NCBI GenBank assembly: GCA_963693315.1
Contig: OY856186.1
Coordinates: forward strand, 135,766,943 to 135,830,942
Reading direction: 5' to 3'
DNA length: 64,000 nucleotides
Source: Diogma glabrata
Taxonomy: Eukaryota > Arthropoda > Insecta > Diptera > Cylindrotomidae
Below are positions 34,963-49,380 of this stretch, piece by piece. A model generated the notes under the pieces. That model saw only the letters and a program-made list of their open reading frames with translations, was not told where the DNA came from and did not search any database. Numbering within the stretch: position 1 is the first letter of the stretch; each line of letters opens with the position of its first letter. Both the position numbers and the translations under genes were made by a program.

Positions 34963-35103
34963 GTATTCTTTTCGGCTGTACCGAACAAATTTCAGTACAG
35001 TTCCAACACCGAATTATTTTTTTTGTATTGAAATTCATTCCAAAAGAATACAAAATTCGATAATTCGGTGTTGGAACTTGTTCGGTACAGCCGAAAAGAA
35101 TAC
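34963..35103. mobile_element. Foldback element of 141 bp
   Basis: GTATTCTTTTCGGCTGTACC begins the left arm; the right arm ending at 35103 is its complement over 26 bp, then GTTCCAACACCGAATTA pairs again after an 11-bp insertion in the left arm. The arms are almost identical, so the copy may be recent. Confidence 0.75.
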
Positions 35104-35890
35104 TCTATTAATAGAGAATGAGAATCATTCAAAGAGCGATGAGTAATTTAGAAGTGCTAATTTCTCCACAAACAGGTAAAAATGTTTGTTGGAATAATAT
35201 AAAATTTAAGTTAGAAGCTTGTATAATGAAATAAGAATGAGGTAATTTGAGGGTAAAATTTTGATTGGAATATATAGTTATAATTTTACCGTTGATTTGT
35301 AAATATTTTAGTATATTGCTTGCAAAATGTAAAGAAAATAATATTGAAAAATTTGGGCATTTTTTCTAAATAGTAGTTCTCAATTCTCATACGCAATTAT
35401 TTTTAAGGTGGCTGGCAAAGCAGTGATCATAGTCGGGAGGCGAGCGACATACAATTGCAAGCACTTTATAAAGGCTGATTTTTTAATATTATGTCACATA
35501 TGTTAAGTAGAGAAATTGTCTTCAGTCAGTCAGCTGGATTCATTAGCGTTTGGAGTGGGTGGGGCTCCAATGTTGTAAAAAAACCATGAATCATGCAACT
35601 ACTTTATAAAACCTGAAAATTCGTTGGAGAGCAGAATATTAATTAAAAATAAGTTTTATGATCGTTAGTCACTCAAATACTGTAACCGAACGCGTCAGTC
35701 ACGCGTTGAAGTTGTAAAAAACGGTACATCTTGCACGTACTTTATAAAATCTGAAATTTAGTCTACAGATGAAGAATATTATTATAATTACAAAAAATGT
35801 AGTCAGTCAATTTATTTCTGTAACAAATGCCGTCAGTCGCAAATAAAAGGTTGCAGTTCTGTAATACGGCGCGCTCAATAAATATTAACA
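35104..35890. other. Non-genic stretch
   Basis: Nothing recognised apart from loosely repeated segments with CGTCAGTC and ACTTTATAAA motifs (near 35470, 35600, 35700, 35750) that suggest an old tandem repeat. Confidence 0.4.
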
Positions 35891-36143
35891 TATCGTCGCT
35901 TTAATAATGAAATGACGTATACGCAAAAGTATAGTTTCGAGATATTTGAGTTTAAAGTTTGATGTGCGCATGCATTTGCATGGACGTTAATTTATAATTT
36001 ATTAATTCTTACCCCCAGTCATAAAATAATTCGAAAATGTAAAAACGCCAATTCAAAGATACCCTTATGGGGAATGCAGCGCACCTATTATATAAAAACA
36101 ACGTATAAATAGCATACGTTGTTTCATTATTAAAGCGACGATA
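35891..36143. mobile_element. MITE with 22-bp termini
   Basis: ATCGTCGCTTTAATAATGAA at the left is inverted at the right (TTCATTATTAAAGCGACGAT), and the match continues loosely with ACGTAT. TATA lies at both edges, compatible with a TA target. Non-coding, about 250 bp. Confidence 0.75.
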
Positions 36144-37490
<1,347 letters not shown>

Positions 37491-37525
37491 ACAAAATATA
37501 ATCAAGCTCAATAACTCTTTAAAAA

Positions 37526-37679
<154 letters not shown>

Positions 37680-38398
37680 CCCGACAAACATCATGTGAAT
37701 GGTGCACGAGTAGTTGAGTTGTACATTTTATTTTGACTGATTTTGTACTTTTTTGGAAATGTTCTAGTGTATATTTGAAATTTAGTTGAAGTATAAATGT
37801 ATTTGAGTACTACGTCATACAAATTTGTTTTAATTTAACATTTTTAAATTATGTAAACATGTATACAAAATGTGCATAGAACTTAAAACAAAATGTTTTA
37901 TGCACATTTTGTATACATGTATAGATATTTACTTTAAACAAATGTTCACAGTGCAATTTTATGTTTGTCATTTGTTTTTAAAATTCGCATGAAACATGTT
38001 TTCGAAATGACTTAAATACATGTAGACGAAATGCGCATATGCTTGTGTACGAAATATATAATTTTCAGTTGGTTAAAATTCACTAGAGTTCTATCCATTT
38101 AAGATATACAAAGTTTAAAATATACTTTAGTTATGAGAGAAAAGAGCCATCTATTTCGAAAAAAAAATATTTATTAAACGTAAATGAAAGAGCCAAAGTG
38201 CAAGTTTGTGGAGTTCATTTAGTAGTGGAAGGCACCACCCGTTTTCGTCAAAATGGTGGCCATTTAATTCCGGAAGACGCAAACCAATTACAAGGATTAG
38301 ATGAATTGTTTGGGCAGAGCATCTCCAAATTATTGAATGATGCAATGAGTATCAACACTACGGATAGGAGTGTTAGAGATAATAATAAATAGGATTTA

Positions 38399-39034
38399 TT
38401 GGGCGTCTGTACTGATAAGTTAGAATTTTATCGTTTAATATTAATGGGCTTGCAAATAAAATATTATATCCAAATATTTTTAATTATGTTAGATCATATG
38501 AAATGTTTCTGCTTAATGAAACGTGGGTGGAGGCAAAATATATTTGTAATTATTTGAAATTTTTTCAGTTAGCTTCTTTAAAGTTAGCTTATATTTGATA
38601 CACAAGCAATATGTAACGGTATCATAATAGGGGATTTAAATGTGCGAATGGGCTCAATTCAACAGCTTGAAGGCGAAAACATCCTTTTGGGGAGCTCATG
38701 CCTTCTTCCACAGAGAAATTCTAAAGATAAAATTTTCGATCGAAAAGGTAAACAAATGGCGGGGTTTTTGGAAGATATTGGGAATATTATTTTAAATGGG
38801 AGGACTAGGGGTGATTCTGAGGGAGAATTTACTTGCGTCGGTGTAATGGGATCATCGGTAAATGACTTCTGTTGCGTACCCATGGAATTCTTGAACCTGA
38901 ATTTTGATTTTTGTATAAATAAAGAAACGTTTTCTGATCATATGCCGATAGTTTTAAAAGTATACGAAAATGAAGTTTCCATGCAAAATAAATTGTTCAA
39001 ACTTCTTCCTAAACTTAAATGGATCCTAAACTGA
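38399..39034 (+). pseudogene. LINE endonuclease remnant
   Basis: A degraded start reads NGLAN and FLLNETWVE in broken frames, then an open stretch (38642-39034) follows a GDFNVRMG motif and has LNGRTRGDSEGEFTCVG, GSSVNDF and FSDHMPIVL, the typical second half of a LINE endonuclease with catalytic Asp and final SDH. A frameshift near 39040-39090 separates it from the reverse transcriptase part. Confidence 0.8.
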
Positions 39035-39092
39035 AAGGGAACAACAAGATCCTTTAACGTACAGATACAGTTTGGAATCAAAATTGTAAGAA

Positions 39093-39887
39093 ATGGAAAA
39101 TGCCAACGTCGCTTCTTTGACAAACATTATTTGTGAGTCAAGAAACTGCAACTCAAGGCTACTACCACTGAACGTTCATAAAAATTTTAAATCTAAATGG
39201 TTTGATTTTAAATGCTGGAATGAAAGGAAGACGTCATTTAAATTGCTAAACTTGTATCGTAAGCAGGGATCAGAGTACATTCGTAGCTTATACGTAGGTG
39301 CTAATTCCAAGTACAAGGAGGTGTTAGCTAGGAAAAAGCAAGAGTATGACCAAAAGTTGGTAGTCAAACTTAGTAATGTGAAAGATTCCAAACAATGAGG
39401 TCTAGCACTGAAGGAAATTCGTAACCAAAAGTTGGTCTGTGGCAACAATATTGGAATGGCTGACCTAGTGACTCATTTTAGATCACTTAGTAATTCACTA
39501 CCTTTAGTTTCAACCATACATTATGCAGAGCCACAAATTTGTGTGACATTCTTGGATGAGGACATTGCAATCGACGATATCTTACTAACCTTGCACAAGG
39601 CAAAGAACGGCAAAGCACCCGGTTTTGATAGAATGCCCTATGAATTTTATAAAAATGCTCCGATTTCGTACATTGAAAAACTGAAAAATGTTTTCAATAG
39701 AATATTTTCGAATAACGAATTCTCACGCTCATTTCGTAGATCAATTATTTTTCCGTTACATAAGAAAAGAAATGTAGATGTTGTTGCTAATTATAGAGGC
39801 ATCTCTTTCATCGATGCTGTAGCCAAAATTTTACAGGTGTCTTATTACAGAGGCTTGAGGGTTGGGTTGAATCATTTGGTATATTGA
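39093..39887 (+). pseudogene. LINE linker and first reverse transcriptase blocks
   Basis: One frame with an internal stop at 39396-39398 spans a basic linker (KYKEVLARKKQEYDQKL), then LHKAKNGKAPGFDRMPYEF and FRRSIIFPLHKK with NYRGISFID, the first reverse transcriptase blocks. Near 39840 the coding moves to the frame of the next segment by a single-base shift; the last residues of this frame are out of phase. Confidence 0.85.
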
Positions 39888-41443
39888 ATGAGTGTCAAGC
39901 AGGCTTTAGAAAAGGTTATTCGACTATGGATTGCATATATTCCCTAACCAGCATCATTAAGATTCATTGTTCGAAGCCAAAAAGAAAATTGTACACCCTT
40001 TTTGTTGATTTCAAATCAGCATTTGATAGTGTGGATAGAGACGCAATATTTTACAAGCTTAACAATGAAGGCATATCATCAAAGTTTGTCAATACCATCC
40101 GTAAATTATATGAAAACACAGTGTCGTGTGTCTGGGATGGGGAAATGGTTTCATCTTGGTTCAATACCAATGTAGGAGTTAAACAAGGTTGTATTTTAAG
40201 TCTTCTATTGTTTGCGTTGTTTTTAAATGATCTCAATGAAGAACTTGAAGATGGTCTATACATTGGAGATCAGCGAATTAACGTTTTCATGTATGCAGAT
40301 GATATCGTTATTTTTAGTGATTCACCCGAAACTCTCAGTAAGATGATAAAGTCGCTTGAACTATACTATGGCTTGTGGAATCTTACCATAAATCTAGCCA
40401 AATCTAAAGTGATGATTTTTGGTGCAAGTAGAAGAAGATCTATAAACGAGCTATGGCATTTACAGGGTACTGAACTCGAAATAGTCTCATCGTACGTATA
40501 TCTTGGAATAGAACTGACCCCAAAATTATCGTTCAAGCTACATCAACGTAAAAAATTATCATCAGCGAAATCCAACATAAATAGTATATGGAACGCAACA
40601 TTTGGAAAGCATGATATAGCTCTTAGTAGTAAGTTGAAGATATTTGAAGCAGTTTATAGATCTTTCATGTGTTATGGAGCGCAAATTTGGGAATATGTCG
40701 AATATGATGATGTAGAAAAACTTCAAAGATTCTTCTTAAAAAGACTACTTTGTCTTCCATCAAGGACACCAAATTACATGTTGCATTTAGAATGCAGTGT
40801 TACAAAACTTCACGTTTATACTCTAAAACTACATTTTGATTTTGTCCTTGGAACTTTGAAGCTTCACGATAACCGACTACCGAAAAAACTAACTAAAATT
40901 TTAATCTACAAAAAGTTGTCCTTTATGAGCGATTGGGTACAACTAGCTGAAAGATGTGGCACTACTCTAAACGTGAATAATGTAACACTGGATGAACTTA
41001 AAACTGACTTATTAGAAATACTTCAGCGACTGACAGAAACACACAAAATCGTTTACAAACCAAACGCTACGCTACATGAAGAATACAGATTGCTCGATCA
41101 CACAGCAGGTAGAGAGTACTTTAAAGATGGTGTCTCTGTACATAAAATGATGGTACTCTTCAAAACTCGCGGAGCACTTATAAATGTTAACGCGCGAGCA
41201 TTTCAAACACAAACTAGTGGAATCTGTTCATTATGTTGTTTAAATGAAGTCGAAAACGTTGCTCATTTTGTTGCTGTCTGTCCCGTGCTTTATCATATTC
41301 GTAGAAAATATTTTGGTACACGAATATTAAACCATTCGGAAGTCATAGAATATTTGAATGTAAAGGATTTTGATAAATTATATTTATATATAGTAGAAGC
41401 AAGCAGATACAGATCATTTTTGGTTGATGGATATAATGTTTGA
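39840..41443 (+). pseudogene. LINE reverse transcriptase core and C-terminal knuckle
   Basis: An open run of more than 520 residues. It shows NECQAGFRKGYSTMDCIYSL, LFVDFKSAFDSVDRDAIF (catalytic Asp), GVKQGCILS, the catalytic YADDIVIFSD about 137 residues after the Met at 39884, and YVYLGIELTP in the thumb. A C-terminal CX2CX7HX5C knuckle (CSLCCLNEVENVAHFVAVC) lies near residue 447. There is no RNase H. Although open to its natural stop, it cannot be expressed from the broken upstream frames. Confidence 0.88.
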
Positions 41444-42254
41444 TTTAGCGAGCCCGACTATAAAGCAACTTAATCTATTGATTGGTATATTTTAAATAAT
41501 TTAGCGAAATTTGTATGTTTATATTATAGTCATGTTTGTGTTAGAGAAATATTTAACTTAAAAGAAAAATAAATAATTATAATTGTATTGAAAAATAAGA
41601 CATTTTTAAACTTTAAACGCAGACGGTCAAAACCATTGTCTTGATTTGTTTAGTTGTAAAATCTATATTTGTAAAAAAAACTATAATTTGAAAAATTGAA
41701 TAAACATAATAATAATAATAATACTTTAGTTATCGCTTCTCGGTTTAAAGACTATGATAACAGCGGCTGTGTTATGACTACACATTAGTTATTATAAGGT
41801 TATGATATTTCTATTAACGAATTTATTTGATATTTTGTAATATGTCATAAACATGTTTCTATAAGAAGTATACAGAAAATTTATGTACCTTTTGTAAACT
41901 CATCGTGAACATGTAAATGCACAAGTGGTGCATTTGTGTCTAAAATGAACCTGAAAATTTCCCCAACAAATTATGTTTTTTCTGTAAATCTGGTGATGCA
42001 CATACCGTCAACATGTGTTTGAAAAATGTATACATTGCTGGAAACCTGTGAATGAACATATTGTGAGCATTTTAGTGCACATTTGATGCACATGAGTTTG
42101 AAAAGTCTGTGCATATATGTGCTAAGGCGTCTTACGACATATGCATGGTATGGAGCACATCATGTGCATGACATGTGTTATAAACAATTTTGTGCACGGA
42201 CAAATTGTGTCATGCACAATTAGTGCACATTTTTTCCAAAATTATTTTACGGGT

Positions 42255-43409
42255 ATAGAATTAAAATTTTTAATTTATTTTTTTATTAATTAAAACTTAT
42301 CTATTTTATTTATTTATTTATTAAAATTTATTTATTTATTTTAATTATCTGTTTATTCATTTAAAAAAAATTTTATTTGTTAATTAATTTAAAAATAATT
42401 GTTTATTTAAATAATTTATTTAAAATATTTATTTACTTATCTACAAAAAATTAGTTATTTCAACGACAAGTTATAGCAACGACATGTAAGGTCTAGAATG
42501 AATATAGGTCTAAAATCCTAAAATCTACATTCTAGTATTCTCCCGAATGAAGAAAGAGACTCAGCATCTGGTTTAGAATCAGCCTAAATATCTGTTATCA
42601 ACCAACCAAATGCTGAGTTCTCCCATCCATAAACTAATAATAAAAAATGAAGAAGAAGAGAAAACTTAACGCTAATATCTTTTCTGGGGGTAGACGAGTT
42701 CCAGCCACCATATCCGGCTTCTTTACAAAACCTAATATACTTGATACGTCCAAAATAGCAGAAAAAAATTCAATATATTACAAAATTAATATATGTATTA
42801 AAACATCCCACATATTACAATTACCATAAAAAAAAATCGTATTATGCGGATATTAAAAATACAAAAAAAATATCAAAAAACTTTCAAAATATTAAAATAT
42901 CAAAGAAAAATATTACAATATCCCATACCAAAATATCCATATTAAAATGTCCCTGTTTCGGCACCACGTGTCGAGATTAGACTTTTATAAAAATAATTCG
43001 GAAAATTGTTTTTCCGTTGATTCAAATGGGTCTAACCTATATAAATAAATAATTTGAATAACTAATCAAATTTAAATAGAATGAGTAACCTGTAACAAAA
43101 TGTAAATGGAATGTATAATGTGAATTTAAAGAAACACAAACCATAATATTATAGTATATTTAATTTTTATTTAGTATTTAGCAATGAATTATATTAATTA
43201 AATTACATAATATGGGATGACGAGGACGTCTACAATTTAGGATGACCCGAATTGTTGTAATAATTTTATAATTTTAGTTTGTATGTCGGCCACTATTACG
43301 AATAATGTCGCATTAGTATACAAAATATATAGCAGTGTAGTTAAACGGATATTGTAATAACAAATGTAAAGTGTATGAATGTCATTGAAAAGAAAATTCC
43401 AACACAGGT
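42255..43409. other. Very AT-rich stretch with TTTA repeats
   Basis: Imperfect TTTA tetranucleotide runs between about 42300 and 42440 and ATATTAAAATATC-like repeats near 42850-42950. No gene is visible. Confidence 0.55.
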
Positions 43410-44382
43410 ATAAATAGCAGTGTTGCAAAACGAAAAAAAAATTCATAACGTTATGCGTTTCGTTTTTATAACATTATATTTATTTTTTCGGTACGTTATT
43501 TCGTTATGAAACAGAAAAATATTATATTTCGTTATGTTCTAACGTTATAGTTACGTTATTTTAAAATTAAATGTTATGTTTAAAACTAACCTATTTAAAT
43601 GTACAAAAATCGAAAATCTCTAATGAACAGTTACTTTTTGCAGGCAAAATTAGAAAAATATTAAAATAAAATTAATATTTTTCAAATATTGCGTGCAAAA
43701 AGTAGTAAATCGTAGTAAAATAAAATTAAATAATTAAATACATGAAAAAAATTTGCATCCAGCATAAAAATATTCCTTCTTAAAATTATTCAAAACACCT
43801 GTGATGCAGAAACGGCTAGTGCAGACTTGAATTTACTTCAGATATACTTAAAAATTTACAAAATGTTCATTATTTTGTTACAAATATTAAACAATTTTAT
43901 AATTACCAAAACCTTTAGTTCAAGCGTCCACAGAAATTGAAAAAGAGCAGATAAGTTGGATTTTATTAAACCGATTTTTGCGCTTTTATTTTCATATAAT
44001 TATACAAAAAGTATACCAAAAAAACGAAATAAAATATTAACGTTATCGTTACGTTTTACGATATTGTAAGGTGACCACATTTTCAAAAATGAAAAAGAGG
44101 ACAAAATGTTACAAAAAATTTTCAATATTTATTTTAAAGCGCCCTACAGACGATCCAACTTGTCGGACGACCAAATTGGATGTTATCTCCAAACGATCCA
44201 ACTTAACATCCGATTTTGAAAATTCGTTTTTGGTTTTTGTTTAACAAATTCAATTTATTAATTCATGTATATACCAAAAAGCTTTTTTAAAATTTTTTTG
44301 TTTCTCATTCTATGAAATTTCTTACACAATTGAATCAAAATCGTCCGACAATAATACATACCAATCGTTTGTTTGGTTGTTC

Positions 44383-44791
44383 TTACGGTCGGATGGAATT
44401 TCCATCCGACACATCCAACTTAATTTTATCGGAAAGACATGCATACACACTATCCGATTTTACATCGTCGGTAGGTCGCTTAATACTAATTTCCGCCTCC
44501 AAACAGTCTAATGGTAGTTGGAATTTTTCTGCTGTCCAAATATCATTCACAATTGAAAAGCAACGCTCTACAGCTTCATTGAAAGACCCGGCAATGAAAA
44601 ACAATGCTGCACCACTTTTACGATTTCAGTCAATGAAATCTTGGCCTTATAAAAGTGTGCAAAAATTTCAACCCATCGTTCATCATATTCTACATTATGG
44701 TCGTTCCATTCAGCAATTTTCACATTATTACAATATATATTTATTTTTTGGATCTCATCAAATATAATTGATTCATTTATCGGAATCATAT
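44383..44791 (-). pseudogene. hAT transposase C-terminal dimerisation region
   Basis: From 44791 downwards: DERWVEIFAHFYKAKISL and EIVKVVQHCFSLPG, then after a frame change NEAVERCFSIVNDIWTAEKF and LDCLEAEISIK. Motifs of the type SLPGxNAxVERxFS and NxxWTxEK are the hallmark of the hAT C-terminal dimerisation domain. The upstream catalytic part is missing, and a frameshift lies near 44590. Its start is cut by the short element at 44792. Confidence 0.8.
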
Positions 44792-45230
44792 GGAGTCTAA
44801 TGACACTGGAAAAATTCAAATTGTCATCGCCTCAACGGCGTAATTGATAGTGAGTCTGTCTAAGGATTCGAGCAGGTACTGACGAAGAAGGTTTGAATTC
44901 ATCCGAAACACGAAAAATGTGAAGTGGAGTTTTTTTCTGAGAAACTTTAAACCATACGTTTGAATTGAAAAAATTCCAATTACTTCTTTACCTACTTGAG
45001 TTTAATTGATCCCAAAAACCCCCAATAAATTTAAATTCCCTTAATGTAGTCTAATATTAATGCATTTAGAACTACAAATTGACCAAAAGTTAGCCATTGA
45101 TTTCACATTGATTGGAAACAATCAATGATGACTATACAAACGTGACTTAGGATGTTAATTAGAATAGAAATGTTCCCCATTCTATGAATTCACACATAGT
45201 ATTGTCTAGAAATTTAATGCAAAATATCCC
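44792..45230 (+). mobile_element. SINE-like element with tRNA promoter, copy S1
   Basis: Starts GGAGTCTAATGACA and ends AATGCAAAATATCCC with ATAT on both sides. Near its start is a tRNA-like segment: CGCCTCAACGGCGTAATTGA (box A region) and, about 50 nt later, a degenerate box B GGTTTGAATTC. The copy at 50.3 kb has an intact box B. Transcription by RNA polymerase III is inferred. Confidence 0.65.
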
Positions 45231-45538
45231 ATATTTTCGAATGTTTTTTTTTGTAATTTTATGACGGAGGAATTGTTGAAAACTTAAATTGCCAATAACC
45301 AGAAAAGAGGACAAAAGATTCAAAAACTAAAAAAAGAGGACAAGTTTTCTAAAGATGACAGTCGGCCAAAAAAGAGGACTGTCCTCTTCAAAAGAGGACG
45401 GATGGTCACCTTAGATATTGTAACGCAATTTAATTTTTAAAACGTTATGAAAGTAATTATTACTAATAACGCTATTTCATTTCGTTATTTCGTTTTTGCG
45501 TTACGTTTCGAGTAACGTTTTGCAACACTGATAAATAG

Positions 45539-47661
45539 ATATAAAAAACAAACAAATAAAATTTATAATACAAGTTACAACTCAAATTTTAATTTAAATT
45601 GATTGACTGAATTTGAGATATTTAGAATAAATCAATATTTAACAACAAATACACTCTACACAAACCAAATTATAGTGAATATATTATTTATTCATTTTCG
45701 TAACCGTTACCACCCCTAAATTTGTCACTGTCAATCAGTAGTAGTACATATATAGTAAAATTATAAGTAACAAAAAAATAATTCAAATTTCCAATAAAAT
45801 CAACAGCGTCAAAATTTGGTGAGGCGAAGGTAAAAAAGGGGAATTTTGGAATATGTATATGAGAAAAAGAGAGTAAAACTAAAATATATATACATATTTC
45901 TCATCTCATCATTCCATTAGGTTTTGTTTAGGTATTGTTCAACCGATTATTTTAAGTTATTTCCAGTCTGTATTCGATGTTCGTATTGTTTAAATAAATA
46001 AGTTATAAAAATAAAAATTATAAATAAGATCGCGCGCGAAATTTTCAATATTTGTTTATTTTTTTAATTTTATGTTTGAAAATTATAATTTGTATTAAAA
46101 AACAAAATGACCGTTACTTGATTTAGTTTATTGCTCAATCTTTTATTTTGATTAAATTGACATTTTAATTAATTAGAAAAGAAAAAATAAACTAACATAA
46201 AAATTAACGAACAATCTTTTTTAATTAAGTTATTTGTGATTGATTTTAATTTTAATTTGATAATATATGTGTTGTGCCATTTCCCTTAAAAATTTGATTT
46301 TGATTAACATCTAAATTATCATAAGTTAATTAGTAAGTTAATTCATATTAAAAAAATGAAGTTTATAGTTTTTGTGAAATAAATTGATTAAAACAAGAAA
46401 AATAATTGAGTTTTTTTATTATTAAAAATGATAAATTTCTGAAAAATGTTAATTAGCTGTTGATTAGTTGCATAAAAAAAAATAGTGTTATTGTGAATTG
46501 TTTAACGTGTATGCATTTATTATTAATTAAATTAGGTGAAATGAAAAGTGAGGAAAATTAAAAGTTGTTGAGAAAGAAAAATTTTATTTGCAAAGTGGGT
46601 TATTGTTGGTTTCAAAATCTAGTAAAAGAAAAATTAAATAAAGGAAAAAAAATTGGTACTTACAAATTTAACATAACAAATGGATATATGTATATACATA
46701 TTTAATTATATATTTTGGTGTTTACGGAAAACAAGATTTTAACAAAATATGATAAATGTAAGTTTTTAGTTTATATTATATAATGAAGGAAAACGAATTT
46801 TAAATCGAACCAATGAATTTAATTAGTTTGGTTTTCCTTTTTTATAATGTAAGAAAATCTTTTAAAGTAACTGTAGGAGTGTTTGACGTGTAATTTATAA
46901 GTTCGTGATTATTGTGTATAGTTTTTATTTGTGAGCCAGGGTAGAGACATCTGAGTTATAGATTTGTTTACGTTTAATTTAAACGTCAATCAACATGTCT
47001 TAGTCAAAATTCACAAAGTGCATATACTCAATGAAATTGTCGAAACCTATATTTGTGCTCGTTTACTTATACATTTACTATGTAGCGTTAATAATTTTTA
47101 TTAAAATAAAATTTCATACAAAAATTTTCTATAGAAGATTTTACTGCATATGCCAACAATTCAGTATTACTGATTACAGGAACTTTGCAATCTATGCTTC
47201 CGTGGTTCCCTTAGTTAAGTGTGCAAAGTGAGACGACGTTTGATGAATATTGAAGGAAATTTATTTGTATTATCAATATATTGTCAATATATATATACTG
47301 TTCATGGTTTTTTATTAAATTTGTTGAAATTTTAATTTATACTAAAAAGGGTTCTTATAATAAAGTTGTTCAAGCTTATAATAAGTATCCATGAACCACT
47401 TTTTGGCATACCGTATTTAAATATTACTGTTCGATTTGAGGTGTTATGTGTTACGCCGGCAATAATACCGGCAGCTTTTTATTGAACAATTTATAAAAAA
47501 GTGGTATATAAATGATTTGTTATATGTACTCGCAAAACATAAGTTTAAATTTACAATTGAGCATGCATGCAAGGAGATATAAAAAGGTGGAAGGTACATA
47601 TTATTACTTAAAAATCTGTTCAAACCTTATCTTGGAATTAGCATGTTCCTATGCGCGTAGT
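45539..47661. other. Largest stretch without identified elements
   Basis: Over 2 kb of AT-rich sequence with no recognised transposon, satellite or coding similarity. A 66-residue frame at 47031-47231 is hydrophobic but has no supporting feature. If the window holds host regulatory or untranslated sequence, it would most likely be here, but I cannot show it. Confidence 0.5.
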
Positions 47662-47780
47662 ACCTCAATCTGGGTTGTATAAAAATCCGAGTTTTTTTAA
47701 AGAAATAAAAAAATCTGATTTATTTGATTTAATTCGATTTTTTTTTATTTAAATTGGATTTTTTTCATTTTTTAAAAATT

Positions 47781-49380
47781 ACTTCGGTCTGAGAGACCTA
47801 AGTATTACATTCATGAGCTCAAAGTGAAATTCTTACCCCCACTTTTTTGGCATTTCTCGACGTTTAAGGAGCTACTGATTCTAAAAAAGCAAAAAAAAAA
47901 AATATGTGTCTGTCTGTAGGCCGGCCGGCCGTCCGTCATTACCTACGCTGCAGGGAAAACGGCTGGAGGGATTTCAAAAATGTTTTTTCTAAAAACAGGT
48001 ATTCACAAGGGACAGGTCCGAAAGGACGCTGTGTTCGATAATGTGTCAAGTGTGTCAAATCATTATTTGTGTCAAAAATAGCAAATTTTCATATTTTTGG
48101 CTTAAAAAAACGTTCATTTTAAGTGATTACGAGTAGGAACATTAAATTTGGAGAAATCTTGATGGTCGGGATTGGTATGTGAGATCAAAAACTAGATTAT
48201 TGCATTATAAGTTTGTCAAAAAAATGTTGTCAAGTGCGTCAAAAGAAAGATTTTTATTTATTTTTTTACCTAATTTTTTGGAAAAAAAATTAAATTAATT
48301 GTTTGTTTGAAATGAAATTTTATTATTATTATTGAGAATTATGGCATTATAAGTTTGTCAAAAAAATGTTTTCAAGTATGTCAAAAGAAAGATTTTTATT
48401 TATTTTTTTACCCAAATTTTTGGAAAAAAATAAAATTGTTTGTTTGAAATGAAATTTTATTATTATTATTGAGAATTATGGCATTATAAGTTTGTCAAAA
48501 AATGTTGTCAAGTGTGTCAAAAGAAAGATTTTTATTTACTTTTTACCCAATTTTTTCAGAAAAAATTAAAATTAATAGTTTGTATGACATGATATTTTAT
48601 TATTATTATAGAGAATTATGGCATTATAAGTTTGTCAAAAAATAATGTCAAGTGTGTCAAAAAATGATTTCATTTATTTTTTAGCTGGAAAATAAAAATG
48701 TAGCCGTTTTTATGACGTAAATGTAATTTAAAATGAAATTGGACATGGAAATTTTTGAACTATAACCTAGTTTTTGAAATATTTTTGGAATTTTGAAAAA
48801 GTTTGATTGATTTTGTAATAATTTTTGCAATATTTTTAGAATTTCGGAAAAAGTTTTAATATGAGATTTTGTAAGAATTTTTGGAATATTTTTAGAATTT
48901 TGAAAAATTTTTAATTTTTGATTTTATTATAATTTTTGGAATTTTGAAAAAATTTTCAATTTTTGATTTTGTAATAATTTTTGCAAAAATATTTTTTAGA
49001 ATTTTGGAAAAAGTTTGAATTTGTAAGAATTTTTGAAATATTATTGGAATTTAGAAAAAATTTAAATATTTGATTTTATTCTAATTTTTGGAATATTTTT
49101 GGAATTTTGAAAAAGTTTGATTTTATTTAATTTAACAATATTTTTGGAAGTTTAATTATAATTTTCCGGCAACGTATTGATGTTTCGTGTTAGTTTTGTA
49201 ATAAATTTTTAAACAGAGATAAAAAATACTTGTACTTTAACAAAGAGTTATGTTTGATATACATCGCTGCTCAAAACTAAAAACCTCATAAAAGTTTTTT
49301 GCCGAAAACTATATCAAAATCCTTAACCCAGACCGAAGTCTTGATATCTCAGAGCTGTGAGATTTCAGCCCCTCCATATT
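47781..49380 (+). mobile_element. Family E element, uninterrupted copy E2
   Basis: ACTTCGGTCTGAGAGACCTA at 47781, a GC-rich patch with GGCCGGCCGGCCGTCC near 47922, three to four units of the 140-bp minisatellite (starts at 48211, 48353, 48490 and 48630), an AT-rich short minisatellite (about 48770-49140), then the end block with CAGACCGAAGT (49329-49339) and hairpin ATCTCAGAGCTGTGAGAT. It is the reference copy for the layout of the family. No protein is encoded. Confidence 0.8.

Larger units (their letters stand above)
38135..41720 (+). mobile_element. LINE with 13-bp target duplication and AAT tail
   Basis: Flanked by ATACTTTAGTTAT (38122-38134 and 41721-41733). The 3' end is a run of AAT triplets, and on removal the R3b sequence is restored. 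It encodes endonuclease and reverse transcriptase remnants without RNase H. The 5' end appears truncated because little more than the endonuclease is present. Clade not fixed; the motif style differs from the Jockey and CR1-like elements elsewhere in the window. Confidence 0.85.
44067..45413 (-). mobile_element. hAT element nested in the third hAT
   Basis: TAAGGTGACCA at 44067 and its complement ending at 45413 are flanked by GATATTG (44060-44066 and 45414-45420; the match can be extended by TA). AAAAGAGGACA repeats lie just inside both ends. It holds the C-terminus of a minus-strand hAT transposase and a short element at 44792-45230. Confidence 0.8.
43418..45530. mobile_element. Third hAT element, TIR CAGTGTTGCAAAACG
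   Basis: CAGTGTTGCAAAACG at 43418 and its exact complement ending at 45530 are flanked by the perfect 8-bp target duplication ATAAATAG (43410-43417 and 45531-45538). The subterminal regions repeat AACGTTA and CGTTACGTTT motifs. No transposase of its own is visible outside the inner element, so it is probably a non-autonomous or gutted copy. Confidence 0.9.

Noticed and set aside
44312..44767. 151-residue plus-strand frame
   Set aside because: It lies antisense to the hAT dimerisation region, whose motifs are clear on the minus strand.
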